This document shows positions 7,508-17,274 of a stretch of 64,000 nucleotides of DNA, one piece after another. Source of the DNA: Burkholderia arboris. GTDB lineage: Bacteria > Pseudomonadota > Gammaproteobacteria > Burkholderiales > Burkholderiaceae. Within the stretch, counting starts at the first letter, position 1. The number at the start of each line of letters is the position of its first letter. The DNA is taken from NCBI RefSeq assembly GCF_902499125.1, contig NZ_CABVPX010000001.1:493997-557996 (forward strand), written 5' to 3'. The notes under the pieces were generated by a model. That model did no database searches, was not told where the DNA came from, and saw only the letters and a program-made list of their open reading frames with translations. A program made the translations under genes and the position numbers.

Positions 7508-9751
7508 ATGAAGTCCCGTCCCGACGAGCTGAAGCTCGGCAAATTCACCACCCTGTGCAGCGTGCTCGCCGCGAGCCCCGCGTTCGCCGACGGCACGCCG
7601 CCCGCGGCCCCCGCCAGCACCGAAGGCCATCTCGCGCCGATCGAGATCCAGGGCAAGACCGAGCACAGCTACAAGGCTGACTTCTCCGCTTCCGCCAAAT
7701 TCACCGCGCCGCTCGTCGACACGCCGAAATCCGTCACCGTGATCCCGCAGGAACTGATCCGGAGCAGCGGCGCGTCGACGCTGACCGAGGCGCTGCGCAC
7801 CGTGCCCGGCATCACGTTCGGCGCCGGCGAAGGCGGCAACCCGCTCGGCGACCGTCCGTTCATCCGCGGCTACGACACGCAGGGCAGCATGTTCGTCGAC
7901 GGCATGCGCGACACGGGCGCGACCACGCGCGAAATCTTCAACACCGAGCGCGTCGAGATCACCAAGGGTTCCGACGGCGCGTACGGCGGCCGCGGCGGCG
8001 CCGGCGGCAGCATCAACCTGATCACGAAGGCGCCGCACCTCGGCACGACGGCCGCCGCGAGCGCGGGCTTCGGCACCGACCGCTATCGCCGCTTCACGGC
8101 CGACGGCAACTGGCAGTTCGCCGATCACGCCGCGTTCCGCCTGAACCTGATGAGCCACAACAACGACGTCGCCGGCCGCGACGCCGTCAACAACGAGCGC
8201 TGGGGCGTCGCACCGTCGATCGCGTTCGGCCTCGGCACGCCGACGCGCGTGACCGCGAGCTACTACCACCTGTCGACGGACGACATGCCCGACGGCGGCA
8301 TTCCGTACTTCTATACGACATCCAACAAGCCCGCGAACGTCGGCACCATCTATCCGGCGCCCGTCGATCGCCACAACTTCTATGGCCTGATCAATCGCGA
8401 TTTCCGCAAGACCACGTCGGACATCAGCACGATCAAGATCGAACACGACATCACGTCGTCGCTGACGATCCGCAACACGACGCGCTACACGGAATCGACG
8501 CAGGACTACATCTGGACGCAGCCCGACGACAGCCAGGGCAACGTGGTGAACGGCAAGGTCTGGCGCCGCAACAACAACCGCGACAGCTCGATCAACAGCC
8601 TCGCGAACCTGACCGAGCTGTTCGGCGAATTCCGCACGGGCCCGTTCAAGCACAGCTTCACGACCGGCATCGAGCTGACGCGCGAATGGGGCAAGCGCGA
8701 TTCGTACACCGTCGCAACCGACACCGGCAAGATCTGCCAGAAAGGCATCGGCGCCGCCTCGGGCTACAACTGCACGAGCCTGTGGTCGCCGAACCCGAAC
8801 GATCCGTGGGCCGGCTCGATCACGCGCAACAACGACTACGCGCATGCGCGCACCACGACGAAGTCGATCTACGGCTTCGACACGATCGAGATCACGCCGC
8901 GCTGGCAGGTCAACGCCGGCGTGCGCGTCGACGACTACTCGACCCGCTTCACCGACACCCAGGCGAACGGCGGCAAGACCACCACGCGCGACGACACGCT
9001 CGTGAACTGGCAGGCCGGCCTCGTGTTCAAGCCCGCGCAGAACGGCAGCATCTACGCGTCGTATGCGACGTCGTCGACGCCGGCCGGCATGCTGCTCGGC
9101 GAAGGCAGCGAAACGCAGTCGCTCACGCCGGGCCGCGGCGGCGTCGGTCCGAACGCCGATCAGATGTCGCCGGAAAAGAACCGCAGCATCGAGCTCGGCA
9201 CCAAGTGGAACGTGCTGAACGACAAGCTGTCGCTGACCGCCGCGCTGTTCCAGATCGACACGACGAACGCGCGCGTGACGCTGCCGAACAACCAGTACGC
9301 CATGGTCGGCAACAAGCGCGTGCAGGGTCTCGAGCTCGGCGTCGCCGGGCAGATCACGAAGCAGTGGCAGGTGTTCGGCGGCTACACGTACATGAAGAGC
9401 GCGCTGCGCGACAACGGCAAGGACAGCGCGAACGACGGCAACCGCTTCCCGAACACGCCGAAGCACAGCCTTACGATGTGGTCGAACTACGACGTGACGC
9501 CGAAGTTCACGGTCGGCGGCGGCGCGTTCTACATGTCGGAAGTTTTCGGCGATCCCGCGAACCTGCGTGCCGTGCCGTCGTACTGGCGCTTCGACGCAAT
9601 GGCGCAGTACCGGATCAACAAGAAGCTCGACCTGCAGCTGAACGTGAACAACCTGTTCAACCGCACCTACTTCGATCAGGCGTACCCGGCGCACTATGCG
9701 TCGATCGCGCCGGGCCGCTCGGCGTTCGTCACGCTGAACGCGCGCTACTGA
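7508..9751 (+). CDS. fiu: TonB-dependent catecholate siderophore receptor (Fiu/PiuA type)
   Basis: A 747-residue outer-membrane receptor. Signal peptide ending near ASPAFA (residue 28), plug domain from about residue 65 ([13 protein letters not shown], the [10 protein letters not shown] and [16 protein letters not shown] motifs), then a 22-strand beta-barrel ending in the aromatic LNARY. It matches the Fiu/PiuA branch that imports ferric catecholate monomers and is an entry route for siderophore-conjugated beta-lactams. The two genes after it, a Sel1 protein and PiuC, are the same partners that neighbour piuA in Pseudomonas, which supports the call. A Fur-like box lies upstream, so iron repression is likely. 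Confidence 0.93.
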   Translation: MKSRPDELKLGKFTTLCSVLAASPAFADGTPPAAPASTEGHLAPIEIQGKTEHSYKADFSASAKFTAPLVDTPKSVTVIPQELIRSSGASTLTEALRTVPGITFGAGEGGNPLGDRPFIRGYDTQGSMFVDGMRDTGATTREIFNTERVEITKGSDGAYGGRGGAGGSINLITKAPHLGTTAAASAGFGTDRYRRFTADGNWQFADHAAFRLNLMSHNNDVAGRDAVNNERWGVAPSIAFGLGTPTRVTASYYHLSTDDMPDGGIPYFYTTSNKPANVGTIYPAPVDRHNFYGLINRDFRKTTSDISTIKIEHDITSSLTIRNTTRYTESTQDYIWTQPDDSQGNVVNGKVWRRNNNRDSSINSLANLTELFGEFRTGPFKHSFTTGIELTREWGKRDSYTVATDTGKICQKGIGAASGYNCTSLWSPNPNDPWAGSITRNNDYAHARTTTKSIYGFDTIEITPRWQVNAGVRVDDYSTRFTDTQANGGKTTTRDDTLVNWQAGLVFKPAQNGSIYASYATSSTPAGMLLGEGSETQSLTPGRGGVGPNADQMSPEKNRSIELGTKWNVLNDKLSLTAALFQIDTTNARVTLPNNQYAMVGNKRVQGLELGVAGQITKQWQVFGGYTYMKSALRDNGKDSANDGNRFPNTPKHSLTMWSNYDVTPKFTVGGGAFYMSEVFGDPANLRAVPSYWRFDAMAQYRINKKLDLQLNVNNLFNRTYFDQAYPAHYASIAPGRSAFVTLNARY

Positions 9752-9754
9752 TCG

Positions 9755-10510
9755 ATGGAGGCCGTGTCGCTGAAGGCGCTCGCGTCGGTATCGCCGCGCG
9801 AGTTCGCCGACATCCTGGCCGGGCCGCCCGAGCGCGCCGCCGCGTGGGTCGCGGCGGCCGCCGACAACGGCATCGTCGACGCGCAGGCCGTCTACGGGCA
9901 GTACCTGCTCGACGGACACGGCGTCGCACGCGATCCGGCGGCCGCGTTCAACTGGTTCCGGCATGCGGCGCGAGCCGGCCATCCGATGGCGATGAACATG
10001 CTCGGTCGCTGCTACGAGTTCGGCTGGGGAACGGCCGCATGCGCGCCGGTTGCCGTGTACTGGTACCGTCTCGCCGCGCAGGCGGGCCTCGACTGGGGCA
10101 TGTACAACTACGCGACGGCGCTCGCGCTCGGCAACGGCGTCGACGAGCACCGCGCCGACGCGCTCGACTGGTTTCGACGCGCAGCGGCGCTCGGCCATGC
10201 GAAATCGATCAACCTGATCGGCGGCTTCTACGAAGATGGCTGGGTCGTCGCCGTCGATGTCGATGCGGCGTTCGACCACTATCGCCGCGCGGCCGAAGCC
10301 GGCGACTTCCGCGGCCAGTTCAACTATGCGCGGCTGCTCGCCGAGCGCGGGCGCATCGACGAAGCGCTCGGATGGCTCGCGCGTGTGCCGGCCACCGCGA
10401 CGCCCGCGTTCACCGCAAAGATGCGCGCGTATCTCGTGTCGTCGCCGATCGACGCGTTTCGTTCGGCGGCCATGCAACTGGCGCCGCATGCAATGGAATC
10501 CGCATCATGA
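9755..10510 (+). CDS. Sel1-repeat protein of the fiu-piuC operon
   Basis: A 251-residue protein with no signal peptide, built from about five Sel1-like repeats; typical copies are [22 protein letters not shown] and [19 protein letters not shown]. Such solenoids act as protein-interaction scaffolds. It begins three bases after the receptor stop and its stop overlaps the start of piuC, so it is inside the operon. The equivalent gene neighbours piuC in Pseudomonas. Its molecular role in iron uptake is not established; a helper of the PiuC hydroxylase is an inference from conserved linkage. Confidence 0.88.
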   Translation: MEAVSLKALASVSPREFADILAGPPERAAAWVAAAADNGIVDAQAVYGQYLLDGHGVARDPAAAFNWFRHAARAGHPMAMNMLGRCYEFGWGTAACAPVAVYWYRLAAQAGLDWGMYNYATALALGNGVDEHRADALDWFRRAAALGHAKSINLIGGFYEDGWVVAVDVDAAFDHYRRAAEAGDFRGQFNYARLLAERGRIDEALGWLARVPATATPAFTAKMRAYLVSSPIDAFRSAAMQLAPHAMESAS

Positions 10511-11190
10511 TGCTTCATATCCCCGGCGTACTGACCAACGCGCAAGTCGCGCAATGCCGCGACCTGCTCGATGCGGCCGAATGGGTCGACGGCAACGCGA
10601 CGTCCGGCGCGCAGTCGGCGCTCGCGAAACGCAACCGGCAATTGCCGGAAGGCTCGCCAGTCGCACGTACAGTCGGCGACGCGATCCAGGATGCGCTCGC
10701 GCGCAATCCTCTGTTCTTTTCGGCAGCGTTGCCGCTCAAGGTATTTCCGCCGCTGTTCAATCGCTACGAAGGGGGCGAAACGTTCGACACGCACGTCGAC
10801 AACGCGATCCGGCTGTTGCGCGGCACGGATTTCCGCGTGCGCTGCGACCTGTCGGCCACGCTGTTTCTCGAAGAACCCGAGGCGTACGACGGCGGCGAGC
10901 TGTGCGTCGAGGATACGTACGGCGTGCATCGCGCCAAGCTACCGGCGGGCGATCTCGTGCTGTATCCGGCATCGAGCCTGCATCACGTGACGCCTGTCAC
11001 GCGCGGCGAGCGCGTGGCGTCATTCTTCTGGATCCAGAGCATGGTGCGCGACGACGGCGACCGCACGCTGCTGTTCCAGCTCGATACGCAGATCCAGGCG
11101 CTTTCAGCCGAAAAAGGCGCGAAGGACCCGATGGTCATTGCGTTGACGGGGATTTATCACAACCTGTTGCGGAAGTGGGCGGATGCGTAG
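10507..11190 (+). CDS. piuC: PKHD-type Fe(II)/2-oxoglutarate hydroxylase PiuC
   Basis: A 227-residue dioxygenase of the YbiX/PiuC family, close to the 225 of the E. coli protein. The iron ligands His96 and Asp98 (FDTHVDN) and His159 ([13 protein letters not shown]) are present, with the Arg-containing TRGER that binds 2-oxoglutarate. Third gene of the receptor operon. The ATG at 10507 overlaps the previous stop; a second ATG follows immediately at 10510. Its substrate is unknown; the family is iron-regulated and linked to siderophore use. Confidence 0.93.
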   Translation: MMLHIPGVLTNAQVAQCRDLLDAAEWVDGNATSGAQSALAKRNRQLPEGSPVARTVGDAIQDALARNPLFFSAALPLKVFPPLFNRYEGGETFDTHVDNAIRLLRGTDFRVRCDLSATLFLEEPEAYDGGELCVEDTYGVHRAKLPAGDLVLYPASSLHHVTPVTRGERVASFFWIQSMVRDDGDRTLLFQLDTQIQALSAEKGAKDPMVIALTGIYHNLLRKWADA

Positions 11191-11248
11191 CGCGAGGGGG
11201 TAACACGGTCTGCCCCGGGCGCTTGCGCCGGGTCGGAATCCATGACTA

Positions 11249-11272
11249 AAATGACCATCGTCAAATGACCAT
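11249..11272 (+). repeat. Short direct repeats ahead of the second toxin-antitoxin pair
   Basis: AAATGACCAT occurs at 11249-11258 and again at 11263-11272, 14 bases apart, with a related ATGACT at 11242. They sit directly upstream of the antitoxin start, where Phd-type antitoxins usually bind their own promoter, so an operator role is plausible. Confidence 0.45.
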
Positions 11273-11284
11273 GCTCATCTCGTG

Positions 11285-11521
11285 ATGCCGCACGCTCCCG
11301 TATCGAAATCCGAATTCAAGGCTCGCGCGCTCGAATACTTCCGGCTCGTCGAGGCGTCGGGTGAAAGCCTGATCGTCACCGACCACGGCAAGCCGACGCT
11401 CGAGATCCGGCCGTATCGCGCACGCGAGGCTCAGCCGTTGGACATATTGCGCGGCTCGGTCATGCGCTACGACAATCCTCTCGATCCGATTGCGGAAGAG
11501 GATTGGGAGGCGTCGCGGTGA
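11285..11521 (+). CDS. Phd/YefM-type antitoxin
   Basis: A 78-residue protein with the Phd/YefM pattern: VSKSEFKARALEYFRLVEAS, then ESLIVTDHGKPTLEIRPY (the beta-strand that usually reads VITRRGKPVA), then an acidic C-terminal tail for toxin binding. The start is the ATG at 11285 or the GTG just before it (11282). The stop overlaps the start of the PIN toxin (GTGA). It should neutralise that toxin and repress the operon through the direct repeats upstream. Confidence 0.88.
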   Translation: MPHAPVSKSEFKARALEYFRLVEASGESLIVTDHGKPTLEIRPYRAREAQPLDILRGSVMRYDNPLDPIAEEDWEASR

Positions 11522-11913
11522 TCGTGCTGGATACGCATGCATTGGTGTGGTGGGTGGCGGGCGATCCTTCGCTCAGCAAGAAAGCACGAAGCGCGATCGA
11601 TCGCGCACGGAGTGAAGGCACGCTCGCCGCATCGGCGATCTCCGCGTGGGAGATTGCGATGCTGGTGCGCAACGGTCGCCTCGCGCTGTCGATGGATGTC
11701 GACGCGTGGCTCGCCACCGTCGCGCAGATCGACGGCATGCGCTTCGTGCCCGTCGATGCCGACATCGCCGCGAAATCCACCGACCTGCCCGGCACGTTCC
11801 ACAAGGATCCGGCCGACCGCATGATCGTCGCGACCGCGCGGCGGCTCGGCGCGCAGTTGATCACTCGCGACGAAAAAATCCGCGCGTACGCGCACGTCAA
11901 GACGCTCTGGTGA
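11518..11913 (+). CDS. vapC: PIN-domain toxin, VapC type
   Basis: A 131-residue PIN-domain nuclease read from the GTG at 11518 that overlaps the antitoxin stop. Visible acidic residues: Asp in IVLDTHALVWW, Glu in ISAWEIAML, Asp in FHKDPADRMIVATA, and ITRDEKI. This is the branch in which VapC-like toxins pair with Phd-type rather than ribbon-helix-helix antitoxins. It appears intact, and is a different subfamily from the FitB-like toxin at 6.5 kb. Confidence 0.9.
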   Translation: MIVLDTHALVWWVAGDPSLSKKARSAIDRARSEGTLAASAISAWEIAMLVRNGRLALSMDVDAWLATVAQIDGMRFVPVDADIAAKSTDLPGTFHKDPADRMIVATARRLGAQLITRDEKIRAYAHVKTLW

Positions 11914-12058
11914 GCGCCACCCGCCCGCGCACCCAACCGCCGCACGTCCTCGGCCGGACTCTGGCATATTGGCGATTCGTCTGACCAAAACGATCACGGC
12001 CGCCTCACCGCATCGGCTCGTGACCCGCAATCGTCACCTCGCCGCCCTGCCCGTTACC

Positions 12059-12739
12059 GTGATACCGCTCTCCGATCCCGCCGTCCGGTCGATCGCCCTG
12101 ATGGAGTCGCACGAAGGGTTCGTCGATCTCGCCGCCTACGATGAACGCATCGCCGTCGACCTCACCCGCAGCGTCGTCGAAAACACGAGCCCGCATTTCC
12201 TGAAGGTGCGCCGCGGCGTCGCCGAACGGCTGGCTGCCGCCGCGCGAACGCTCCCGGCCGGCGTGCGCCTGTATGTGAAGGAAGGCTATCGCCCGCTCGC
12301 GCTCCAGCGCGACTACTTCACCGGCCATCTCGCGCACTTGCGCGCGACGCTGAATCCGCTGCCATCCGACGATGCGCTGGTCGAACTCGCGAGCCACTAT
12401 GTCGCGCCGCCTGAAGTCGCGGGCCATCCGACCGGCGCCGCCGTCGACCTGACGTTGATTGCCGCCGACGGCACCGAGCTCGACATGGGGTGCGTTCTCG
12501 ACGCCACCGACCCGGAATCGTCCGGCGCGTGCTACACGCACAACGCGTTCATCAGCCGCGCCGCCGCACGCAACCGCCAGGTGCTGATCGCCGCACTGAC
12601 CGGCGCCGGCTTCACGAATTACCCGTCCGAATGGTGGCACTGGTCATTCGGGGACCGCTATTGGGCTGTCGTCCAGAACGAATCGCACGCAATTTACGGT
12701 CCTGTCGAGGAAAGCATGCTCGACGAAGCGTCGCGATGA
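12059..12739 (+). CDS. D-alanyl-D-alanine dipeptidase (VanX/DdpX-like, M15D)
   Basis: A zinc metallopeptidase of the VanX family that splits D-Ala-D-Ala. The ligands are visible: HPTGAAVDL (family pattern SxHxxGxAxD, with His and Asp) and the C-terminal EWWHW (catalytic Glu and zinc His). KEGYRPL is the family's YDAYRP-type tract. The frame is open to 11969; I chose the GTG at 12059 (226 residues), since residues before VIPLSDPAV are not family-like, but the start is uncertain. No signal peptide is seen, so it is probably cytoplasmic. No van cluster is nearby, so a role in peptidoglycan recycling or nutrition is more likely than glycopeptide resistance. Confidence 0.85.
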   Translation: MIPLSDPAVRSIALMESHEGFVDLAAYDERIAVDLTRSVVENTSPHFLKVRRGVAERLAAAARTLPAGVRLYVKEGYRPLALQRDYFTGHLAHLRATLNPLPSDDALVELASHYVAPPEVAGHPTGAAVDLTLIAADGTELDMGCVLDATDPESSGACYTHNAFISRAAARNRQVLIAALTGAGFTNYPSEWWHWSFGDRYWAVVQNESHAIYGPVEESMLDEASR

Positions 12740-12842
12740 CAGTCTTTCCGGCCTGACGGGCGCGAATCGGTAACATCCTCACTTGCCGATCCCGGCCCGC
12801 TCCCGCACAATCGCAGCACCTGTCTCACTCCCCCCCGCGCCG

Positions 12843-13427
12843 ATGTCCTATGCGTCACTCGCCACCGGCGTCCTGCTCGCCGGCGGCCTTGGTCAACGCT
12901 TCGACCCGAGCGGCCTGCACAGCAAGTTGCTCGCGCTGCTTCCCGACGGCACGCCGGTTGCGGTCGCAGCGGCCCGCCATCTCGCGGCCGCCACGGCCGA
13001 CGTGATCGCCGTCGTCCGCCCCGGCGCCGAAAAACTCGCCATTCTGCTGAACGAAGCCGGCTGTCAGGTCGTGTACGCGCCCGACGCATTGCGCGGCATG
13101 GGCGCGAGCCTCGCGGCCGGCGTGCGTGCGACTCCCGATTCGAACGGCTGGCTCGTTGCGCTCGGCGACATGCCGTGGATCGCGGCGTCCACCTACGAGG
13201 CCGTCACGCGCGCACTCGAAGCCGACAACGCATCGATCGTCGCGCCCGCGCATCGCGGCGTGCGCGGCCATCCGGTCGGTTTCGCCGAGCACCACTTCGA
13301 TGCGCTCGCCGCGCTCGACGGCGACACGGGCGCCCGCGCGTTGTTCGCCAGCGTGCCGGTGAAACTGCTCGACGTCGACGATCCCGGTATCCTGCGCGAC
13401 GTCGACACCCCGGCGGATTTGCGCTGA
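12843..13427 (+). CDS. MobA-like NTP transferase (MocA/CoxC type)
   Basis: A 194-residue nucleotidyltransferase. The signature LLAGGLGQRFDP near residue 10 is the nucleotide-binding LAxGxSxR loop; LGDMPWI carries the metal-binding Asp; HPVGF and the C-terminal DVDTPADL are typical of molybdenum-cofactor cytidylyl- or guanylyltransferases that mature molybdo-hydroxylases. The ATG at 12843 gives the standard family length. A xanthine-dehydrogenase-type enzyme (iorAB) lies 23 kb downstream and could be a client, although they are not linked. Confidence 0.85.
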   Translation: MSYASLATGVLLAGGLGQRFDPSGLHSKLLALLPDGTPVAVAAARHLAAATADVIAVVRPGAEKLAILLNEAGCQVVYAPDALRGMGASLAAGVRATPDSNGWLVALGDMPWIAASTYEAVTRALEADNASIVAPAHRGVRGHPVGFAEHHFDALAALDGDTGARALFASVPVKLLDVDDPGILRDVDTPADLR

Positions 13428-13598
13428 TTCGAACGTGCATGGCGGCACGATCCCGCACGAATACCGTCAATGCACGGACTTCGCCGACGATCGGCAACCG
13501 GCCGCAATAATCCCGCTGCAAACGCGCGTCCGATTGGCTATAACGGAGACGAGGCGCACCCGCCACGCCGCCGCTGTCACGCACTGCGCGAGTTCTCC

Positions 13599-13739
13599 AT
13601 GACCGATCACACGACCCCGACGCCCGAGCCACCGGCCGACCCGAACCGCGATCCGGAAGACGATCCGCTATCGTCGCCGCCCGGTCATCACGGCAACCCG
13701 CAGCAACCGGACGAACCGCCGAGCAAAGATCCGGTTTAG
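13599..13739 (+). CDS. Small acidic proline-rich protein
   Basis: A 46-residue frame starting MTDHTTPTPEPPADP and ending PPSKDPV, very rich in Pro, Asp and Glu and without hydrophobic segments, so likely disordered. It lies between the nucleotidyltransferase gene and the convergent SDR gene. The codon pattern fits real Burkholderia coding DNA, but there is no clear ribosome-binding site, so confidence is moderate. No function can be proposed. Confidence 0.5.
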   Translation: MTDHTTPTPEPPADPNRDPEDDPLSSPPGHHGNPQQPDEPPSKDPV

Positions 13740-13805
13740 CCGCACGCGCCGCCACGCCTCTACTCCGCTGTTTCCCCGTCATGCGCGACCGCCGCATGAC
13801 GGCGA

Positions 13806-14564
13806 CTAACGCGCGGTATACCCGCCGTCGACCGGCAGCGACACGCCGCTGATCATCGACGCCGCATCGCTCAGCAAAAACAGGATCGGCGCGACGACTT
13901 CGTCCGGCTCCGCAAAGCGCCCGAGCGGAATCGCGGCCAGCATCGGCGCGCGCTTCTCGGGTTCGCTCCACGCGAACTGCGCCATCGGCGTGAGCGTGAC
14001 GGTCGGATTCACGCTGTTCACACGAATGCCGTGCGGCCCGAGTTCGATGCACAGCACACGCGTAATCGCGTCCATCGCCGCCTTCGACGCGCAATAGCTC
14101 AGATGCGCGGGTAGGCCGACCAGCGCGGCCTGGCTCGACACGTTGACGATGCTGCCCCGCGCGCGTGCCGCGCCGCGCCCGTCGCGTTCGACCATCTTGC
14201 GCGCGACAGCCCGTGCGACGAGCGCCGCACCGCGTGCATTGACGGCCATCACGCGATCGAAGTGTCCGGCACCGACGTCGAGCGCCGGTTCGAGCGACGC
14301 GATCCCCGCGCAATTGACGAGGCCGTCGAACGCGTCGTGCGCGGCAAGCGCGGCATCGATCGCGTGTTCGTCGCCGCCGACGTCCATGCGCACCGTCTCG
14401 CACGCAGTCTCGCTGGCGAGCGTGTCGAGCGCGGCCAGGTCGCGCCCTGCCGCGACAACGCGCGCCCCCGCCTGCGCCAGTGCGATCGCACACGCGCGCC
14501 CGATCCCGCTCGATGCGCCCGTGACGAGCACCCGCGCGCCGCTGAAATCGAATCGTGAGTTCAT
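13806..14564 (-). CDS. SDR, L-xylulose reductase (DCXR)-like
   Basis: A 252-residue classical SDR: TGASSGIGRA nucleotide loop, NCAG, NVSSQ serine motif, YCASK Tyr-Lys pair. The C-terminal half (VNPTVTLTPMAQ, then WSEPEK and IPLGRFAEPDEVV) closely resembles dicarbonyl/L-xylulose reductase, which interconverts L-xylulose and xylitol, or related ketose-polyol pairs. It is the last gene of the polyol operon and overlaps the kinase stop by four bases. Together with the alcohol dehydrogenase it implies two redox steps on a sugar alcohol. Confidence 0.88.
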   Translation of the reverse strand: MNSRFDFSGARVLVTGASSGIGRACAIALAQAGARVVAAGRDLAALDTLASETACETVRMDVGGDEHAIDAALAAHDAFDGLVNCAGIASLEPALDVGAGHFDRVMAVNARGAALVARAVARKMVERDGRGAARARGSIVNVSSQAALVGLPAHLSYCASKAAMDAITRVLCIELGPHGIRVNSVNPTVTLTPMAQFAWSEPEKRAPMLAAIPLGRFAEPDEVVAPILFLLSDAASMISGVSLPVDGGYTAR

Positions 14565-16108
14565 GATGATGTGCCCAGCCTGTGCATGATCGGCTTGAGT
14601 GCCGGATACAACGCCGTATAGAGCGCGAAACGCGCGTCGTACGCTTTCGCGCGATCGCCATCGGGCCGCGCACGTTCGACGAGCGTGACCCAGCCGCCCT
14701 GCGCGTCGTCGTCCGACACGAGCCCCGCTCCGACGCCCGCGAGCAACGCGGCCCCCATCGCGGCTTCGACGTCCTGCTCGATCGTCCACACCGGAAAGCC
14801 CGTCACGTCCGCAATGATCTGCATCCACAGCGCCGAGTGCGCGGCTCCGCCGACGACGATCAACCGGTCGTCCAGCGCGACTGCCCCGCGGCGGCCGGCC
14901 TCGATGTTGTGTCGCAACGCAAATGCAACCCCCTCCAGCACCGCGCGATACAGGTGCGCGCGCGTATGCGCGAGACTCAGCCCGACGAACGCGCCGCTCG
15001 CCTTCGCGTCCCACACCGGGCTGCGCTCGCCCATCAGGTACGGCAGGAACAGCACGCCGTCGGCGCCGGCCGGCACGCGCTCGGCCGCCTCCTCGAGCAG
15101 CACGTGCGGATCGCCGTGCGGCAACAGGCGCGCCGCATCGATTTCCGCCTGACAGAACTGGTCGCGGAACCACGCGACCGACGCGCCGGCCGTGATCGCA
15201 CCGCCGAACACGTACAGGTCGCGCTGCCCGTCGAACACGTGCGGCATGCTGACGAGCCCGTGCCGCGCATCGACGTGCCGGTTCACGTAGCCCCAGCACA
15301 TGCTGGTGCCGATCATCGCAACGTGCTGCCCGGTACGCGTCGCGCCGGCCGCGAAGGTCGCAACGGCCGCATCGACACCCCCGGCCACGACGGGCGTGCC
15401 GGCCGGCAGGCCGAGCTGCTCCGTCCATTGCGACAGCAGCCCGCCGACGATCTCCGTCGAATCGACGAGCCGCTCGGGCATCATCGTCGCCGGAATGCCG
15501 AGCATGTCGAGTGCGTCGTCGGACCATTCGCGGCGCGCGACGTCGTAGACGCCGCCGATATTGCCGGCCGAACTGTGATCGACCGCGACCTCGCCGGTCA
15601 GCAGGTAGATCACGTACGCGTTCGGCGGCAGGAAATAGCGCACGTTCGCCCACACATCCGGCCGCTGGTCGCGCAGCCACAGCATCTTCGTGAAGCCGTA
15701 GTAGCTGTCGACACCGTTGCCCGTGATCACGCGCAGCCGTTCGACGTTCACGTGTTCGTTGACCCAGTCGACTTCCGCGGTCGCGCGCCGGTCCATCCAG
15801 ATCAGGCACGGATGCAGCGGCCGCATGTCGATGTCGACCGGAATGCCCGAGCCGCCGTACAGGCTGCTCACGCACATTGCACGGATCGCATCGGCCGGCA
15901 CACCCTGCGCGCGTGCCTCGCTCACGCAACCCGCGACGCATTCGAGCACCGCGTCGAACCACACTTGCGGCCACTGCTCGGCCCACAGCGGGCGCGGCGT
16001 GTCGGGTTGATAGCCGGCCGAACGCCGTGCGACGATCGTGCCATGCCGGTCGACCAGCAGCGCCTTGGTGCTCTGCGTGCCGATGTCGACGCCAATCACG
16101 TATTCCAT
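14561..16108 (-). CDS. FGGY-family carbohydrate kinase
   Basis: A 515-residue sugar kinase. The N-terminal phosphate-1 motif is VIGVDIGTQSTKALLVD, the catalytic Asp lies in LIWMDRRA, and the C-terminal ATPase lobe holds GGAAHSALWMQIIAD, all as in xylulokinase-like FGGY enzymes. The ATG at 16108 has GGAGAC upstream; an ATG seven codons earlier is less likely. It would phosphorylate the ketose made by the operon's dehydrogenases. Pentulose versus tetrulose specificity cannot be decided from sequence alone. Confidence 0.88.
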   Translation of the reverse strand: MEYVIGVDIGTQSTKALLVDRHGTIVARRSAGYQPDTPRPLWAEQWPQVWFDAVLECVAGCVSEARAQGVPADAIRAMCVSSLYGGSGIPVDIDMRPLHPCLIWMDRRATAEVDWVNEHVNVERLRVITGNGVDSYYGFTKMLWLRDQRPDVWANVRYFLPPNAYVIYLLTGEVAVDHSSAGNIGGVYDVARREWSDDALDMLGIPATMMPERLVDSTEIVGGLLSQWTEQLGLPAGTPVVAGGVDAAVATFAAGATRTGQHVAMIGTSMCWGYVNRHVDARHGLVSMPHVFDGQRDLYVFGGAITAGASVAWFRDQFCQAEIDAARLLPHGDPHVLLEEAAERVPAGADGVLFLPYLMGERSPVWDAKASGAFVGLSLAHTRAHLYRAVLEGVAFALRHNIEAGRRGAVALDDRLIVVGGAAHSALWMQIIADVTGFPVWTIEQDVEAAMGAALLAGVGAGLVSDDDAQGGWVTLVERARPDGDRAKAYDARFALYTALYPALKPIMHRLGTSS

Positions 16109-16139
16109 GATGTCTCCGGTGAGGCGCATGCCTGCCGCC

Positions 16140-17228
16140 TCAGCGGGCCGGCTTCAGCAGCACCTTGATCGATTCGGGCGATTTCGCGACGCGGATCGCG
16201 TCGTCCCAGTCCTCGAGCGCGAAGCCGTGCGTGACGATGCCTTTCGACGTGACGAGCCCGCGCGCGAGCAGGTCGATCGCGATCGGATAGCAGTATGGCC
16301 CAAGGTGCGCGCCGCGCACGTCGAGCTCCTTGCGGTCGCCGATGATCGACCAGTCGACGGTCGCATCCTCGCCGAACACGCTGAATTCGACGAAGCGGCC
16401 GAGCTTGCGGATCAGGTCGAGCCCCTGGCTCACGCCGACCGGCGCGCCGGTCGTCTCGATGTACACGTCGCAGCCGTAGCCGTCGGTCAGCGCGCGGACG
16501 ATCTCGCGCGCATCGTCGCGCCTTGGGTTGATCGTCACGTCGGCGCCGTATTGCCGCGCGAGTTCGAGCCGTTCGTCGATCAGGTCGATCACGACGAGTT
16601 TTTTCGGCGTCTTCAGGTGCGCGACCTGCGTCATCATCAGCCCGAGCGGGCCTGCGCCCGCGATCACGACGACGTCGTCGAGCTGGACATCGCCGCGATT
16701 CACCGTATGAATTGCGCACGACAGCGGCTCGATGATCGCCGCATCTTCGAGCGAGACGCCGAGCGGGATCTTGTGAACGATCGCGGTCGGCGGAATCCGC
16801 ATGTACTCGGCCATCCCGCCATCGGCAACCTCGCGCTGGAAGCCGAAGATGTTGTGCACTTCGCACATCCAGTACTGGCCCGACTTGCAATAGCGGCACT
16901 TGCCGCACGGCACGATCTGCTCGGCGATCACGCGGTCGCCCATCGCCACGCCGAAATGCCCGGCTGCGCCGTCGCCGAGCGCTTCCACGTAGCCGAAGAA
17001 TTCATGGCCGGGAATCACCGGCGCCTTCACCCAAGGGCTCGGTCCGCCCCAGAACATCTTCGCGCCCGTATAGCACTTGCAGTCGCTCGCGCAGATCCCG
17101 CACGCGGCGATGCGGATCACGAGCTCGTTCGCACCGGGGCGCGGCTTCGCCACCTGTTCGACGCGATAGTCCTCGGGGCCGTGGCAGACGACCGCGGTCA
17201 TGCGCGGCGGGTCTTCGGGTGTCGTCAT
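16140..17228 (-). CDS. Zinc alcohol dehydrogenase, erythritol/L-threitol dehydrogenase-like
   Basis: A 362-residue medium-chain dehydrogenase: catalytic zinc ligands Cys in ACGICASDCK and GHEFFGY; structural zinc cysteines in PCGKCRYCKSGQYWMC; Rossmann GAGPLGL. The tracts CHGPEDYRVEQV, DWSIIGDRKELDVRGAHLG and PYCYPIAIDLL are very close to what I remember of the mycobacterial erythritol/L-threitol dehydrogenase EltD, so oxidation of a tetritol (or a related polyol) to the ketose is the best guess. The operon context, with an ABC importer and a sugar kinase, fits polyol catabolism. Confidence 0.85.
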   Translation of the reverse strand: MTTPEDPPRMTAVVCHGPEDYRVEQVAKPRPGANELVIRIAACGICASDCKCYTGAKMFWGGPSPWVKAPVIPGHEFFGYVEALGDGAAGHFGVAMGDRVIAEQIVPCGKCRYCKSGQYWMCEVHNIFGFQREVADGGMAEYMRIPPTAIVHKIPLGVSLEDAAIIEPLSCAIHTVNRGDVQLDDVVVIAGAGPLGLMMTQVAHLKTPKKLVVIDLIDERLELARQYGADVTINPRRDDAREIVRALTDGYGCDVYIETTGAPVGVSQGLDLIRKLGRFVEFSVFGEDATVDWSIIGDRKELDVRGAHLGPYCYPIAIDLLARGLVTSKGIVTHGFALEDWDDAIRVAKSPESIKVLLKPAR

Positions 17229-17274
17229 GAGTTGTCTCTTTCGTGAGTGATTCGGATGACTGATGAACCGGTCG

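Noticed and set aside
7352..10489. 1045-residue open frame antisense to the receptor operon
   Set aside because: Shadow of the fiu-sel1-piuC coding strand; composition is dominated by Arg and Val and the opposite frame encodes known families.
11200..11238. GC hairpin after piuC as a terminator
   Set aside because: The stem CCCGGGCGC/GCGCCGGG needs a bulge and has no T-run, so I did not list it.
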